Notes: generated by a model from the sequence alone, not told the origin. A stretch of 64,000 nucleotides of DNA from Crocinitomicaceae bacterium (GCA_003247185.1 QKAV01000113.1:39207-103206), one strand, 5' to 3'. Positions 50,503 to 61,914 are shown, numbered from the stretch's first letter. Numbers and translations: made by a program.

Positions 50503-51756
50503 TTAATGATTAAGTCCTGCAACGGCTTCGGGATTGTGTTTGTGTTTAAAAAACAGAGCAAACAATATGGCAACCACCAGTGAATAACCAGCAAAGGCGA
50601 GCCAGATTCCCCGCCAGTCAAACTGTCCGTCAGCCATTAGGAAATATTCATCAATCACAATACCGCTTAACCTGCTTCCCAGAAAAGCACCAAAACCATT
50701 GGTCATCATCATGAACAATCCTTGAGCACTGGCACGGATACTTGGGTCACTCTGTGTTTCTACAAACAATGAACCCGATATGTTAAAGAAATCGAAGGCC
50801 AAACCGTAAATAATACATGAGAGGACAATCATCCATAAATTTGATGCAGGATCACCATAGGCGAACAGTCCGAAACGCAGCACCCATGCAATCATGCTGA
50901 AGAGCATTACTTTCTTAATCCCAAACCGTTTAAGGAAAAACGGGATGGTGAGGATAAACAGCGTTTCTGATATCTGAGAGATAGACATGATGATGGCGGG
51001 ATACTTTACGGCAATTAGATCTTTGAATGCATCTACATTGGCAAAATCATGCAGGAATGTATCACCGTATGCATTGGTAAGTTGCAATGAGGCACCAAGG
51101 AGCATCGCAAAGATGAAAAACAATGCCATCTTTGTGCTTTTAAACAAGGCAAAAGCATTGAGTCCAAGTGCTTCTGCAATTGATTTCTTGTGTCCTTTCC
51201 CGAGCGGAGGGCATGAGGGTAGGGTAAAGGCATAAAGCCCCAGAAAGAGCGATGCTGCCGATGCAACATAAAACTGCAATGCCGATGTTTCGAATCCGGA
51301 GAGACTAACTGTCCACAGGGCAACAATGAACCCAACTGTCCCCCAAACTCTGATTGGAGGGTATTCCTTTACAATATCCATACCCTTGCTTCGCATGGAA
51401 GAATAACATACAGTGATTGAAAGCGCTATGGTTGGCATATAAAAGATCATATTAATCAGCATAATCCAGAACATCATCGAGGGATCATCAACCATCGGGA
51501 CGGTGAATAACAGTATTGCTCCCATGATGTGGAATATTCCGTACAGCTTTTCGGCATTTATCCATCTGTCAGCAATTATCCCCGCTATGGCTGGCATAAA
51601 CAGGGAGGCGATACCCATGGTGGAAAAGATAGCTCCAAACTCTGTCCCTGACCATTGCTTTGTTTGAAACCAATAAGCCCCTATTGTCAATAACCATGAA
51701 CCCCAGATAAAGAACTGCAGAAAGTTCATTAAAACAAGCCGATTCTTGATGTTCAT
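50503..51756 (-). CDS. nucleoside permease (NupG/XapB-type MFS)
   Basis: FLQFFIWGSWLLTIGAYW; 12-TM MFS pattern. Confidence 0.85.
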   Translation of the reverse strand: MNIKNRLVLMNFLQFFIWGSWLLTIGAYWFQTKQWSGTEFGAIFSTMGIASLFMPAIAGIIADRWINAEKLYGIFHIMGAILLFTVPMVDDPSMMFWIMLINMIFYMPTIALSITVCYSSMRSKGMDIVKEYPPIRVWGTVGFIVALWTVSLSGFETSALQFYVASAASLFLGLYAFTLPSCPPLGKGHKKSIAEALGLNAFALFKSTKMALFFIFAMLLGASLQLTNAYGDTFLHDFANVDAFKDLIAVKYPAIIMSISQISETLFILTIPFFLKRFGIKKVMLFSMIAWVLRFGLFAYGDPASNLWMIVLSCIIYGLAFDFFNISGSLFVETQSDPSIRASAQGLFMMMTNGFGAFLGSRLSGIVIDEYFLMADGQFDWRGIWLAFAGYSLVVAILFALFFKHKHNPEAVAGLNH

Positions 51757-52130
51757 AAAGATTTACTTAATTATCATTTCTATATTTGAACTACAAGCAA
51801 AAATAACAAAATTATAACACTGCATCTGTCGAAGCGATTGCTACAGTAGTATGATGTCCAATATGGGCTGCCATGTTACCAGTAATTCAGGTTTTACAAT
51901 AATCTAACTACATGCTTGGAAACTGCTATGAAATTGTTAACAGGAATTAATTAGGGTAGAAAAGTATCGTATAATATGACATAAAAAATTAATTATCAGT
52001 GTATTAGCTGAGGGTATAATTTTTATCTGTGAGGAATTCATCCAAATAAAGAAACATGAAAACATATCCCGGCAACCATCCCAATAGTCAAATGAAAGCA
52101 ATATCAGGCTTTATAATGGACATAAGAAAA

Positions 52131-52499
52131 CGGGAATACAGGTTAAGGGAAATATTTGATACCATCTTCTAATTGCTTAAAACAGGCTGCCAGTGGTGTA
52201 TACTTCCGGTTAGTTTTCCATTTTGGAAACCTGGTTATTACTATTTCACTAAATAGCGCGATGTTGGAACCATGGAACTTATGTACAAGTTGCCAGAAGA
52301 CATAACCCGAAAGAAAGCCTGGGAAAAAGAGTCATCCTTTGTAGCTCTGATTGACAGTCAATCTGTTAAAACCTCAAGAAGCGGTGGGGTGTGCAGAGGT
52401 GTTGATAGGGACAGGAAAATAAAAGGCAGAAAGCGGCCTATCCATGTTGATACTCTGAGATTGCTATTAGCAGTTGGTGTATACACGGCAAATGCTTAA
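52131..52499 (+). pseudogene. decayed IS5-family transposase fragment with in-frame stops
   Basis: One frame reads REYRLREIFDTIF*LLKTGCQWCILPVSFPFWKPGYYYFTK*RDVGTMEL...ALIDSQSVKTSRSGGVCRGVDRDRKIKGRKRPIHVDTLRLLLAV; stops at 52170 and 52254. Confidence 0.88.
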
Positions 52500-53394
52500 C
52501 AGAATTTGAAACCAAATCTTAGATAGTCTCTGAGTATTTTTGATTTTTCTTAAAATTTATTCGTGATAATATATCACAAAAAGTTGCTTTTTAGTTGTTT
52601 GATTACGTGTTGTTTGTGTCTTGTTTTGTGTTAAAGACACTACAGATTCATACCAAAGATAGGACAAAGATATGTTTTTGCTATGAAAGGCCTATGATTA
52701 CAGTATTCTCCGAGTATTTTACATATGTATCTGTGTTGACTATATGTAATTTCTGGCATGGTTTTAGCTACAGAGCTTTTATAACAACTATAATTAAGAC
52801 CACCAAACGGGCTTTATCGTTTAACCTGCCCATTTTCTATACTGCGGATGCAGTCTGATATCTTTGCTGCCTGTTCAGGCAGCAGAGTATGATCTTATCA
52901 CGAATTTACATAAAATAAACAGGACAGGGATTGAATAAAGAGTAATTAATCCATCTCATGTTCGGGAAGTTTTATCATCAGAAGGGAAACAAGCTGTTAT
53001 CGGCTGATAATTAGATGTTAATGTGGTAATTTGCTCCGGTTAGTTTTGATTGGGATATGATACATATGCTTTACGGAATTAAAAACTCAATCTTATACAG
53101 TTTTTTCGAGTTTCAAACCTCGCGAACCTTCCTGTAATTTAAACAGGAGAATAAAGATTAATGGTGAAACGATAACCTCATCTGTCTGTGAATCGGTATA
53201 GAGTTGATTTTTGGAATTCATCTCCGACAGTTGTCATTTTTATCAAAAATGGAATCTGAGTGTTAGAAAAATACGTGATATAACACTACAGTTTGCTTTT
53301 GTATAACTTTGTACCCGGGATTTACTTTATCGGATATTAAATCGCCTGGAAGACAATATGTATACTGAATTCTGGCAGGTAATTTGTTGTTTTT

Positions 53395-54204
53395 ATGAAG
53401 ATTGTAAATGAAGAATATTCATCTATGGATGTACTTGGGATTTTGACTTCGATTGCCGGTATTGCCTCCTTATTATGGCAAAAAGGGTGGGCAGAACGAA
53501 ATGGCGGAAATTTATCGGTTAACATTACTGCCAGTGCAGTTGATTGGTGCGTTTTACCTCAGTTACAGTTGTCAGAGTTTCAATTGGAACGCCCATTCAT
53601 TTTGCTTGCTGGCGATGTTATTTATCTGACAGGCACAGGGACAAGGATGAGGGATGTTGCGCAACAACCTGTGGAGAAAGGATGCTTCATTAAAGTAGGA
53701 ATCGATGGGAGGCGTTGTGAGGTGTGGGCCGCCCCCGGGATTAGCCCGAGTTCAGAGCTCCCTTCGCATTTTGCTATTCAAGAGTTTTTGAAGTCTGATT
53801 TGAGAGGGTTTACTACAGTACTTCATACACATCCGACTGAACTTATAGCTTTAACACATAATCGGCTATTCCTTGATGGTTCATTCCTGACGAAAATTCT
53901 TTGGTCGATGATTCCGGAAACACGTATTTTTATTCAAAAAGGTGTGGGAGTACTTCCTTATGCTAAGCCTGGAAGTAATGCTTTAGCAGCGTTGACTCTC
54001 GAAGCGCTTACAAACCATGATGTGGTACTGTGGGAGAAACATGGTGCTCTTTCTGTTGGGAAAGACATTGCTGATTGTTTTGATAATATAGACACACTTA
54101 ACAAATCAGCCCAGATTTATATTGCTGCTCGTCAGGCAGGATTTCAACCGGAAGGATTGTCAGATTCGCAGATGGATGAACTGGGCAGGGTGTATGAACG
54201 TTAA
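53395..54204 (+). CDS. rhaD: class II aldolase, rhamnulose-1-phosphate aldolase-like
   Basis: VLHTHPTELIALTHN, GVGVLPYAKPGSNALAALTLEAL, VVLWEKHGAL. Confidence 0.82.
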   Translation: MKIVNEEYSSMDVLGILTSIAGIASLLWQKGWAERNGGNLSVNITASAVDWCVLPQLQLSEFQLERPFILLAGDVIYLTGTGTRMRDVAQQPVEKGCFIKVGIDGRRCEVWAAPGISPSSELPSHFAIQEFLKSDLRGFTTVLHTHPTELIALTHNRLFLDGSFLTKILWSMIPETRIFIQKGVGVLPYAKPGSNALAALTLEALTNHDVVLWEKHGALSVGKDIADCFDNIDTLNKSAQIYIAARQAGFQPEGLSDSQMDELGRVYER

Positions 54205-54340
54205 GGGTGTAGATGCAATTGTATTGCTCTTGTACCAAAAGTCATCAGATTATTTCCTATAGGAAGTTGAGATCGGGGAAAGGTTTGAGGCTTATTCTAT
54301 TTACGGGACTTCAATAGTAGTCCGTTCAATGAAAAATAAA

Positions 54341-54372
54341 CAAGCCCTGGTTACTAAAGAAACCAGGGCTTG
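54341..54372. terminator. bidirectional terminator hairpin between convergent genes
   Basis: CAAGCCCTGGTT / AACCAGGGCTTG. Confidence 0.88.
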
Positions 54373-54394
54373 TATGTATAAGCACTTAAATAAA

Positions 54395-56857
54395 CTATCT
54401 CTTGATTCTCATTCCGTAGAATGAACGGTAAACAAAGTATAGGCCGATGGCAAAGAAGAAAAGTCCAATCACCGGACCAATATTAAAGGATCCGGTTTTG
54501 TCGGCATGAACCAGTAGTTCGATAGATATTTCGGCAGCAAGTAATCCGAAAAGTGTAGAGAATTTGATAATAGGATTCAGAGCAACACTTGTTGTGTCTT
54601 TAAATGGGTCACCGACTGTATCTCCAACTACTGTAGCATCGTGCAGAGGTGTTGCTTTTTCTTTTAACTCAACCTCAACAACTTTTTTGGCATTATCCCA
54701 CGCCCCTCCAGCGTTAGCCATGTACATGGCCTGGAAGAGCCCAAAGACAGCAATTGATATCAGGTAACTTACAAAGAAGTTGGGATTGAAAAAGGCAAAT
54801 GCCAGTGTAAGGGAGAATATAACAGCGAAAATATTCCACATACCGGTTTGGGCATAACGAGTACAGATTTTTACTACTGCTTTTGAATCTTCGATATCAG
54901 CTTCATCTTTGTCTAAGCGGATATTCTTTTTTATAAATTCTACAGCGCGATAAGCTCCGGTTGTTACCGCCTGCATTGAGGCACCGCTAAACCAGTATAT
55001 CACAGCACCACCTGTCATGAATCCAAGGATAACAGAAGGATCAGTGAGTTGAATGTTAAGAAGACTCTGTCCGTTGGCAAGAATGGTATTCTTCAAAACA
55101 AGAATGATTGCGAAAATCATAGTCGTAGCTCCAATAACAGCTGTTCCGATTAATACAGGTTTGGCTGTAGCTTTGAAAGTGTTGCCGGCAGAATCATTCT
55201 CCTCAAGGTTATGTTTGCCTCTTTCGAAGTCAGGTTCGAATCCAAAATCACGTTTTATTTCTTCCCTGATGTCTGGGATTTGCTCGATTCTTGAAAGTTC
55301 AAATACACTTTGAGCATTATCGGTTACGGGGCCATAAGAGTCAACAGCTATTGTTACAGGACCCATGCCAAGCATTCCGAAAGCTACAAGACCAAAGGCA
55401 AAGATCGCCGGGTAACTTCCAAAGATGGTGGCACCGGTGACTACATCTGTATGGATTCCATTGACAGTAAACAGTGCAATAGCCATTAGTCCAACCATCA
55501 GCATTCCTTTCCAGAAGGCGGAAAAGTTTCCCGCGATGATGCCTGAAAGTATTGTTAATGAGGATCCTCCTTCACGTGATGCATTCACAATCTCGTTTAC
55601 ATGTCTGGACTTGGAACTGGTAAACGCTTTGGTGAATTCAGGGATAAGAGCTGCAGCAATAGTACCACATGAGATTATTGTAGCCAGTTTCCACCAGAGA
55701 CCTGGTTCAGCGGCCTCGAGGCTTCCGTTGGCCAATAGGAGATAGGTCAATCCGAATGTTACAAGAATGGATACCAGCGAGGTAATCCAAACCAGGTTAG
55801 TTAAAGGTTGTTCGAAATTAAAGTGGTCAGCTTTGCTATATTTGGCCCTACTGATTCTTTCATTCAGCAAGTATGAGAACACAGAAGTAAAGACCATCAG
55901 GACACGCATTGCAAATATCCATACAATTAGACTTGCTTGAAATTCACTTCCGGTTACGGCGAGAATAATAAAAGAGATCAAAGCAACACCTGTCACACCA
56001 TATGTTTCAAAACCATCGGCTGTTGGTCCAACACTATCACCGGCATTATCTCCGGTACAGTCGGCTATAACACCGGGGTTTCTTGGATCATCTTCACCAA
56101 TTTTAAATACGATTTTCATGAGATCAGCACCAATATCAGCAATTTTAGTGAAAATTCCACCAGCTATACGCAAGGCCGAAGCACCAAGCGATTCTCCAAT
56201 GGCGAAGCCTACGAAACTGGCTCCGGCAATATTACCAGGGACAAATAACAGGATGAAAATCATCATGATCAATTCTACACAAATGAGGAGCATCCCAACG
56301 CTCATTCCCGCCTGAAGCGGAATACTCATTACATTATATGGTTTATTGCGTAAAGCAGCAAATGAAGTCCTGGCATTTGCCAATGTGTTGATTCTGATCC
56401 CGAACCATGCTACCCCGTATGACCCAAGCACACCAAGGACGGTCCAGAGCAAAACATTTATAACGAAAAAGGGACGGCTGATCTCTCCATTCTTTACTGC
56501 AAATGGTTCAGAAAGAAAACCGAAATAAGCCACGATAACTATGCCGATAATCCCAAACAGGATTAGCAGGAACTTACCCTGTTGCAAAAGATAGGTTTTA
56601 CAGGTCTGGTAAATAATGTTGGCAACATTGAGCATTGATTTATGCGCAGGCAATCTTTTAATCAGCATGAACTGCCACAATCCGAATAAGAGGCCGAGCA
56701 CTATGATAATAATACCCCAAAGCAGGAGGGAATGTCCATTCATTCCAGTCGATTCGAAATAACTCAGCTTTAGATCAGGTACTTTCAGGTCGGCCTCGCT
56801 TGCCGCCGCAACCCAGGGAAGAAAGAGGGCCGCTGCAAGTGTTAGTAATCTTCTCAT
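54395..56857 (-). CDS. hppA: membrane-bound ion-translocating pyrophosphatase
   Basis: GAMxANxGGAWDNAKK-type motif (MANAGGAWDNAKKVVE), DCTGDNAGDSVGPTADGFETYG. Confidence 0.97.
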   Translation of the reverse strand: MRRLLTLAAALFLPWVAAASEADLKVPDLKLSYFESTGMNGHSLLLWGIIIIVLGLLFGLWQFMLIKRLPAHKSMLNVANIIYQTCKTYLLQQGKFLLILFGIIGIVIVAYFGFLSEPFAVKNGEISRPFFVINVLLWTVLGVLGSYGVAWFGIRINTLANARTSFAALRNKPYNVMSIPLQAGMSVGMLLICVELIMMIFILLFVPGNIAGASFVGFAIGESLGASALRIAGGIFTKIADIGADLMKIVFKIGEDDPRNPGVIADCTGDNAGDSVGPTADGFETYGVTGVALISFIILAVTGSEFQASLIVWIFAMRVLMVFTSVFSYLLNERISRAKYSKADHFNFEQPLTNLVWITSLVSILVTFGLTYLLLANGSLEAAEPGLWWKLATIISCGTIAAALIPEFTKAFTSSKSRHVNEIVNASREGGSSLTILSGIIAGNFSAFWKGMLMVGLMAIALFTVNGIHTDVVTGATIFGSYPAIFAFGLVAFGMLGMGPVTIAVDSYGPVTDNAQSVFELSRIEQIPDIREEIKRDFGFEPDFERGKHNLEENDSAGNTFKATAKPVLIGTAVIGATTMIFAIILVLKNTILANGQSLLNIQLTDPSVILGFMTGGAVIYWFSGASMQAVTTGAYRAVEFIKKNIRLDKDEADIEDSKAVVKICTRYAQTGMWNIFAVIFSLTLAFAFFNPNFFVSYLISIAVFGLFQAMYMANAGGAWDNAKKVVEVELKEKATPLHDATVVGDTVGDPFKDTTSVALNPIIKFSTLFGLLAAEISIELLVHADKTGSFNIGPVIGLFFFAIGLYFVYRSFYGMRIKR

Positions 56858-57104
56858 AAATATATAATTTTATTTAGAGCAAAAATACGGAAGATGATAA
56901 TACAGTCGACGCCAACATGCTTGCCGCAGTTATTTTTTCTAAACTTTTAGCTTTTCAGTTTGTTTGAGAAGCCTGTTCCTGCTTTCAATAGTGCAATTTA
57001 CTTTGGTTTTACCGTTTAAATTTGTAGTTTTATCAACTGAAATGAAAGGAATAAGGATTACTGGCTAATCGTTGAAAATTAATGTAATATAAGAAGTCTC
57101 GCGA

Positions 57105-57689
57105 ATGAAAAAGATCCGACTGGAAGTAATTGGTATGTCGTACAGTCAACTACAGAGTGGTGCATATGCACTTATTCTTGGAGAAGCAGATGGCCGTCGC
57201 CGGTTGCCTATTATTATCGGTAGTTTTGAGGCCCAGTCAATCGCACTGGAACTTGAAAAGATGAAACCATCGAGGCCGCTTACTCATGATCTTTTTAAGA
57301 CTTTTGCTTCAACATTTGATATCAGTGTTACAGAGGTAGTGATTCATAAATTCTCTGATGGTATCTTTTATGCATTATTATGCTGTACAAATGGGGAGCA
57401 ACGTGTTGAGATTGATTCGAGAACAAGTGATGCAGTGGCACTTGCACTTCGTTTTCGTTGTCCGGTATATACCACTGAAGATGTTATGTCGCTGGCTGCC
57501 ATTGATATGGCAGAACAGAACGACGTGTTTGACATGAGCAGTGAGTCAGATGATGATGTTGAAGTAAGTGAATATGCTGATATTGATATTGATGAACTTG
57601 AGAGGATGATGCAGGAAGCTATTGATCGTGAAGAATACGAAAAGGCATCTCTCATCCGGGATGAAATCAAACGAAGGGCTGCCTTGTGA
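57105..57689 (+). CDS. bifunctional nuclease family protein (DUF151) with C-terminal UVR-like motif
   Basis: LPIIIGSFEAQSIALELE, SRTSDAVALALRFRCPVYTTEDVM, EYEKASLIRDEIKRR. Confidence 0.92.
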   Translation: MKKIRLEVIGMSYSQLQSGAYALILGEADGRRRLPIIIGSFEAQSIALELEKMKPSRPLTHDLFKTFASTFDISVTEVVIHKFSDGIFYALLCCTNGEQRVEIDSRTSDAVALALRFRCPVYTTEDVMSLAAIDMAEQNDVFDMSSESDDDVEVSEYADIDIDELERMMQEAIDREEYEKASLIRDEIKRRAAL

Positions 57690-57712
57690 GAGTAAAGGAT
57701 GTAGCTCATTTG

Positions 57713-58315
57713 ATGAAATCAACCATTTTACAAGTTATTTTGATTTCAGTTCTGTCGGTTGGGTGTGTCAGCCGCGACTATTCAACTCTTCCTTCGATTA
57801 TGGAGGGTCATCAGGTAACTATGGTCGTTGAGATATCTGCTGGTACATCTGTCAAAATCGAATATAATGCTTTAAAGAGAGAATTTCTTCCAGACTCGAT
57901 TGCAGGTAGGGTGAGATTTGTTGACTACCTACCTTATCCGCTAAACTATGGTTTTATTCCCTCAACTTTACAGTCAGCCCAAAGGGGCGGTGACGGGGAT
58001 CCGCTTGATGTGATGTTGCTCGGACAATCATTGCCCACCGGAACCATAATTAAGGTTATACCGGTTGCTGTGTTAAGAACGAAGGACAATGGAGAGGATG
58101 ATGATAAGATTTTGGTGATTCCGGCTGATCCTTCTTCGCGGATTGTTATGGCTGATGATTTTGCTTCGTTGAATATGAATTACCCCTCAATTTTAGCTCA
58201 GTTGGAGTCTTGGTTCCTTAATTACAAGGGTACAGGGGTGATAACTTCTGATGGCTGGGGAGACGAGGCAGAGGCTTGGGCAAAGATTCTTGAATGCAGG
58301 ACTGATATAAAATGA
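57713..58315 (+). CDS. ppa: family I inorganic pyrophosphatase with lipoprotein-like signal peptide
   Basis: KIEYNALKREFLPDSI, GDGDPLDVMLL, EDDDKILVIP; N-terminus MKSTILQVILISVLSVGC. Confidence 0.92.
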   Translation: MKSTILQVILISVLSVGCVSRDYSTLPSIMEGHQVTMVVEISAGTSVKIEYNALKREFLPDSIAGRVRFVDYLPYPLNYGFIPSTLQSAQRGGDGDPLDVMLLGQSLPTGTIIKVIPVAVLRTKDNGEDDDKILVIPADPSSRIVMADDFASLNMNYPSILAQLESWFLNYKGTGVITSDGWGDEAEAWAKILECRTDIK

Positions 58316-58351
58316 ATAATGGATTTAACCTTGCATAAAGTTTAATTTGAA

Positions 58352-59143
58352 ATGAAACAATATTTAGACTTACTCCGACATGTACTGGAAAACGGTTCCC
58401 GACGAAGTGATCGGACAGGTACCGGAACTCTAGGTGTTTTTGGTTATCAGATGAGGTTTGACCTGAATAATGGCTTTCCATTATTGACAACAAAGAAACT
58501 ACATCTCAGAAGCATTATTCATGAATTATTATGGTTCCTTAATGGTGATACCAATATAAATTACCTGCATCAAAACAAAGTATCTATTTGGGATGAATGG
58601 GCAGGACCTGATGGAGAATTAGGACCAATTTATGGATATCAATGGCGTTCCTGGCCAACGTATAATGGGGGACATATTGATCAGTTACAACAAATACTAA
58701 AATCTCTTCAGGAAAATCCTTATTCAAGGAGACATTTAGTAAGTGCTTGGAATGTAGCCCAGATTGATCAAATGGCATTACCCCCCTGTCATGTTTTGTT
58801 CCAATTTTATGTAGATAATGGTGAGTTATCCCTTCAGTTATATCAGAGGAGCGCTGATATATTTATTGGCGTTCCGTTTAATATAGCCTCTTATGTTCTT
58901 TTGTTGATTATGGTTGCACAACAAACCGGACTAAAGCCTGGTGAGTTTATTCATACACTCGGGGATGCGCATATATATGTTAATCATATTGATCAGGCAA
59001 AACTTCAACTAAACCGAGAGCCATATCAGTTGCCTTCAATTAAAATTAGACAAGCTCAAACATTGTTCAGTTATACCTTCAACGATTTCGAACTGGATAA
59101 TTATAATTATCATCCGCACATAAAAGGAGAGATAGCTGTCTGA
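58352..59143 (+). CDS. thyA: thymidylate synthase
   Basis: [48 protein letters not shown]. Confidence 0.98.
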   Translation: MKQYLDLLRHVLENGSRRSDRTGTGTLGVFGYQMRFDLNNGFPLLTTKKLHLRSIIHELLWFLNGDTNINYLHQNKVSIWDEWAGPDGELGPIYGYQWRSWPTYNGGHIDQLQQILKSLQENPYSRRHLVSAWNVAQIDQMALPPCHVLFQFYVDNGELSLQLYQRSADIFIGVPFNIASYVLLLIMVAQQTGLKPGEFIHTLGDAHIYVNHIDQAKLQLNREPYQLPSIKIRQAQTLFSYTFNDFELDNYNYHPHIKGEIAV

Positions 59144-59224
59144 GGAGTAAATGATTGAGTTCTCCTTTCATGATGAGTACCTAATCTGGCCGTTTTACGT
59201 TATACCTTTGAATTAAACTTCCTG

Positions 59225-59722
59225 TTGATGAAAAATCTTTCTATTATAGTAGCATTTGCAAATGATCAGGCGATAGGACTCAATGGAACCATGCCATGGC
59301 ATCTGTCGGAGGATCTGAAGCATTTCAAGGAAGTGACTTTTGGACAGCCTGTCATAATGGGTCGACGGACTTGGGAATCATTACCTAGACAACCCTTACC
59401 AGGAAGACTTAATATAGTAGTTTCAACCACGATGCATTCTGTTGGGGGTTGTCATATTGTTCCGTCACCATCTGACGCAATCAGCATATGCCCTGAAGAA
59501 AGCCATCCATTTATTATTGGTGGGGGTCTGCTTTACCGACATTTTCTACCTTTGGTAAATAAACTTTATATAACACGAATCTATAAAGATGTTGAGGCTG
59601 ATACATGGTTTCCTGAGGTTGATTTTAAACAGTGGAACCTTACCAGTCATAGGAAATTTCTCAATCCGGCTGGATTAGATTATGCATTTCAGATTTTTGA
59701 ACGGAAAATCGATGAATTATGA
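59225..59722 (+). CDS. folA: dihydrofolate reductase
   Basis: AIGLNGTMPWHLSEDLKHFK, VIMGRRTWESLP. Confidence 0.97.
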   Translation: MMKNLSIIVAFANDQAIGLNGTMPWHLSEDLKHFKEVTFGQPVIMGRRTWESLPRQPLPGRLNIVVSTTMHSVGGCHIVPSPSDAISICPEESHPFIIGGGLLYRHFLPLVNKLYITRIYKDVEADTWFPEVDFKQWNLTSHRKFLNPAGLDYAFQIFERKIDEL

Positions 59723-60576
59723 AATACTCTAGGGTTGTTGGAGCTTTTTTTGTGCTATTACTTTTAAATAGTGGTTGTAAAATAGATGAGACCAGTCGGT
59801 TTGATTTTGAATGGAATAAGCGCATCGTCGAAGATCAATTACGGGCAGAGGGCTTGTTTGCTTATCATTACAAATTTCTGTTTGGTGCCTTATTAGATTC
59901 AGCTATCGTGATCGGTACAGACTCTCGGTATGATTCTGCCAATTTAATACGTTATGGTCAGCAGGTAGTTCTTGATTACGGTGATGGAAAGCTATGCCCT
60001 GATGGAAAATTCCGTAAAGGAAGCTTAACCCTCACTGTTCATAGCTTCATTTTTGAACCAGGAGCAGTAGCCACCCTGGTTTTTAATGATGATTTTTATT
60101 TCGGGACGAATCATGTCGGAGGAGAGATCGAATTAGCAGGTATAACGGATACAACAGGTCAGAATACACGGTTTTCATATACAGTTCGGGATGGCTTGAT
60201 CGATTTTGGGTATGATTATGAATATGATATAAGATATAATTGCACATGGAAGACGCATTGGATTGGAGGTAATGGTACGCTTTATCAACCGTCAGATGAT
60301 CGGTTTGTAGTGAAAGGTAATAGTAATGGCAAAGGACGTGAACATGATCAGTTTATTGTTACGATCAATGATTCTTTATGGATGCAACCAGGATGCCCAT
60401 ATCTCAGGGGAGGTAGATCAACGCTGACAATGCCGGGATTTGAAGTCAATAAGGGAACCCTGGATTATCTGAGTAAAGACAGTTGTATTGCATACGCCAA
60501 TGTTGTTTTCAACGGGAAGACTTCAAATGGGGATCCTGTAATTAGTAGCAGATACAGGATGAGAATTAATTTATAG
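59719..60576 (+). CDS. hypothetical lipoprotein
   Basis: MKYSRVVGAFFVLLLLNSGCK lipobox; overlaps folA stop. Confidence 0.7.
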   Translation: MKYSRVVGAFFVLLLLNSGCKIDETSRFDFEWNKRIVEDQLRAEGLFAYHYKFLFGALLDSAIVIGTDSRYDSANLIRYGQQVVLDYGDGKLCPDGKFRKGSLTLTVHSFIFEPGAVATLVFNDDFYFGTNHVGGEIELAGITDTTGQNTRFSYTVRDGLIDFGYDYEYDIRYNCTWKTHWIGGNGTLYQPSDDRFVVKGNSNGKGREHDQFIVTINDSLWMQPGCPYLRGGRSTLTMPGFEVNKGTLDYLSKDSCIAYANVVFNGKTSNGDPVISSRYRMRINL

Positions 60577-60605
60577 CAATACTTATTCTGCCAGAGGCAG
60601 AGATT

Positions 60606-61865
60606 TTAAGTTTTTTGCTTTTTCTTTTTTGCAGCGGGGAAAAGAATATTGTTGAGAATAAGCCTGTAACCGGGCGAATTTGGATGCAGTTCAAGTTGAG
60701 TTGGTGGATCGCCAACAAAATGTTGATAATCTTCCGGATCATGCCCCCCAAGATAAGTCCAGGTTCCATTGCCAAATTCACCATGAATATAACGTGCTTC
60801 ATTCCTAGGTTTGTTTTCACCCATAATTACTACCTCCGGTTTCAGATACTGGTTTCCGAAAGCAGTAGTTTGCCCCATAAAGCCTTTTATAATTCTTACA
60901 TGATTCTGACATAACATCGTGGGAACAACATCCCATTTGGCTGAGAAGTCGAAAAGTGAGAAATAGTCATTGTTTTCATTTAATCCTGTCCGGGTATCCG
61001 GATCTACATCAATTGAAGAGATTTCATACTCATTGGGATTGGTGGAGATAGCAAAGTTTGTAAAGGCAAAACATTTCGAGTAGTCAAGTTTTTGTTGAGC
61101 CATAGGGTCAATTGGATCACTATCGAACATCTGGGCACAGATGTCAACACCTTCGGCAGCTAATGCCACATCAAAGCTATCAGGGGCAGAGCACATAGCA
61201 AACAAATAGCCTCCACCGGCAACAAAATCTCTGATTTTTAATGCAACAGCCAACTTAAGCTGCGATACCTTCGCAAACCCATGTCTGGCCGCTGAGGCTT
61301 CAGCGAGTTTTACATCCTGCTGATACCATTCAGCATTGCGGAAACGAAACCAGAACTTCCCGTATTGACCCGTGAAGTCCTCATGATGTAAATGTAACCA
61401 ATCATATGTCGGCAAAACTCCTGCTAGCATCTCGTCATCATAAATTACATCATAGGGGATTTCAGCATATGTAAGAGCCAATGTAACTGCATCATCCCAG
61501 GGTAGCTTATTTTTTGGGGAATAAACAGCTACACGTGGAGCTTTATGTAACTTTACTACATCCATGTTGACTTCTGGTTGAGCAATCTGACTAAGGATTG
61601 ACTGAGCCTGAACGTCAGCAATTGGTTGTGAAGAAACACCCCGGAGAGCACATTCATTTTCAATTATTTTGTTGTAGGGCATCAAAAAGCTTCCTCCTCT
61701 GTAATTTAGAAGCCAGTCAATATCGATTTGCCTTTCAAGAGTCCAATATGCTATTCCATATGCTTTAAGATGATTTTTCTGTTTCTCATCCATAGGGATG
61801 AGTAACCAGGTTGCATGTAGTTGACTGGCTAAAAGCAGAAAGATAATCAATAAGTTTTTCTTCAT
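60606..61865 (-). CDS. secreted protein of the family annotated 'asparagine synthetase B' in Bacteroidetes
   Basis: WLLIPMDEKQKNHLKAYGIAYWTLERQIDIDWLLNYRGGSFL; signal peptide. Confidence 0.7.
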   Translation of the reverse strand: MKKNLLIIFLLLASQLHATWLLIPMDEKQKNHLKAYGIAYWTLERQIDIDWLLNYRGGSFLMPYNKIIENECALRGVSSQPIADVQAQSILSQIAQPEVNMDVVKLHKAPRVAVYSPKNKLPWDDAVTLALTYAEIPYDVIYDDEMLAGVLPTYDWLHLHHEDFTGQYGKFWFRFRNAEWYQQDVKLAEASAARHGFAKVSQLKLAVALKIRDFVAGGGYLFAMCSAPDSFDVALAAEGVDICAQMFDSDPIDPMAQQKLDYSKCFAFTNFAISTNPNEYEISSIDVDPDTRTGLNENNDYFSLFDFSAKWDVVPTMLCQNHVRIIKGFMGQTTAFGNQYLKPEVVIMGENKPRNEARYIHGEFGNGTWTYLGGHDPEDYQHFVGDPPTQLELHPNSPGYRLILNNILFPAAKKKKQKT

Positions 61866-61914
61866 AAAAATCAGGAGGCTAATTGAATAGCCATTTTTCG
61901 ACAGATGGATTCAT

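Noticed and set aside
52595-52858. 87-aa plus-strand ORF after the transposase relic
   Set aside because: No motif or plausible start context; AT-rich intergenic sequence.
54341-54372. Perfect inverted repeat as a possible recombination site
   Set aside because: Lies between convergent genes with a short loop; best explained as a bidirectional terminator, as are 4601-4640 and 19121-19151.
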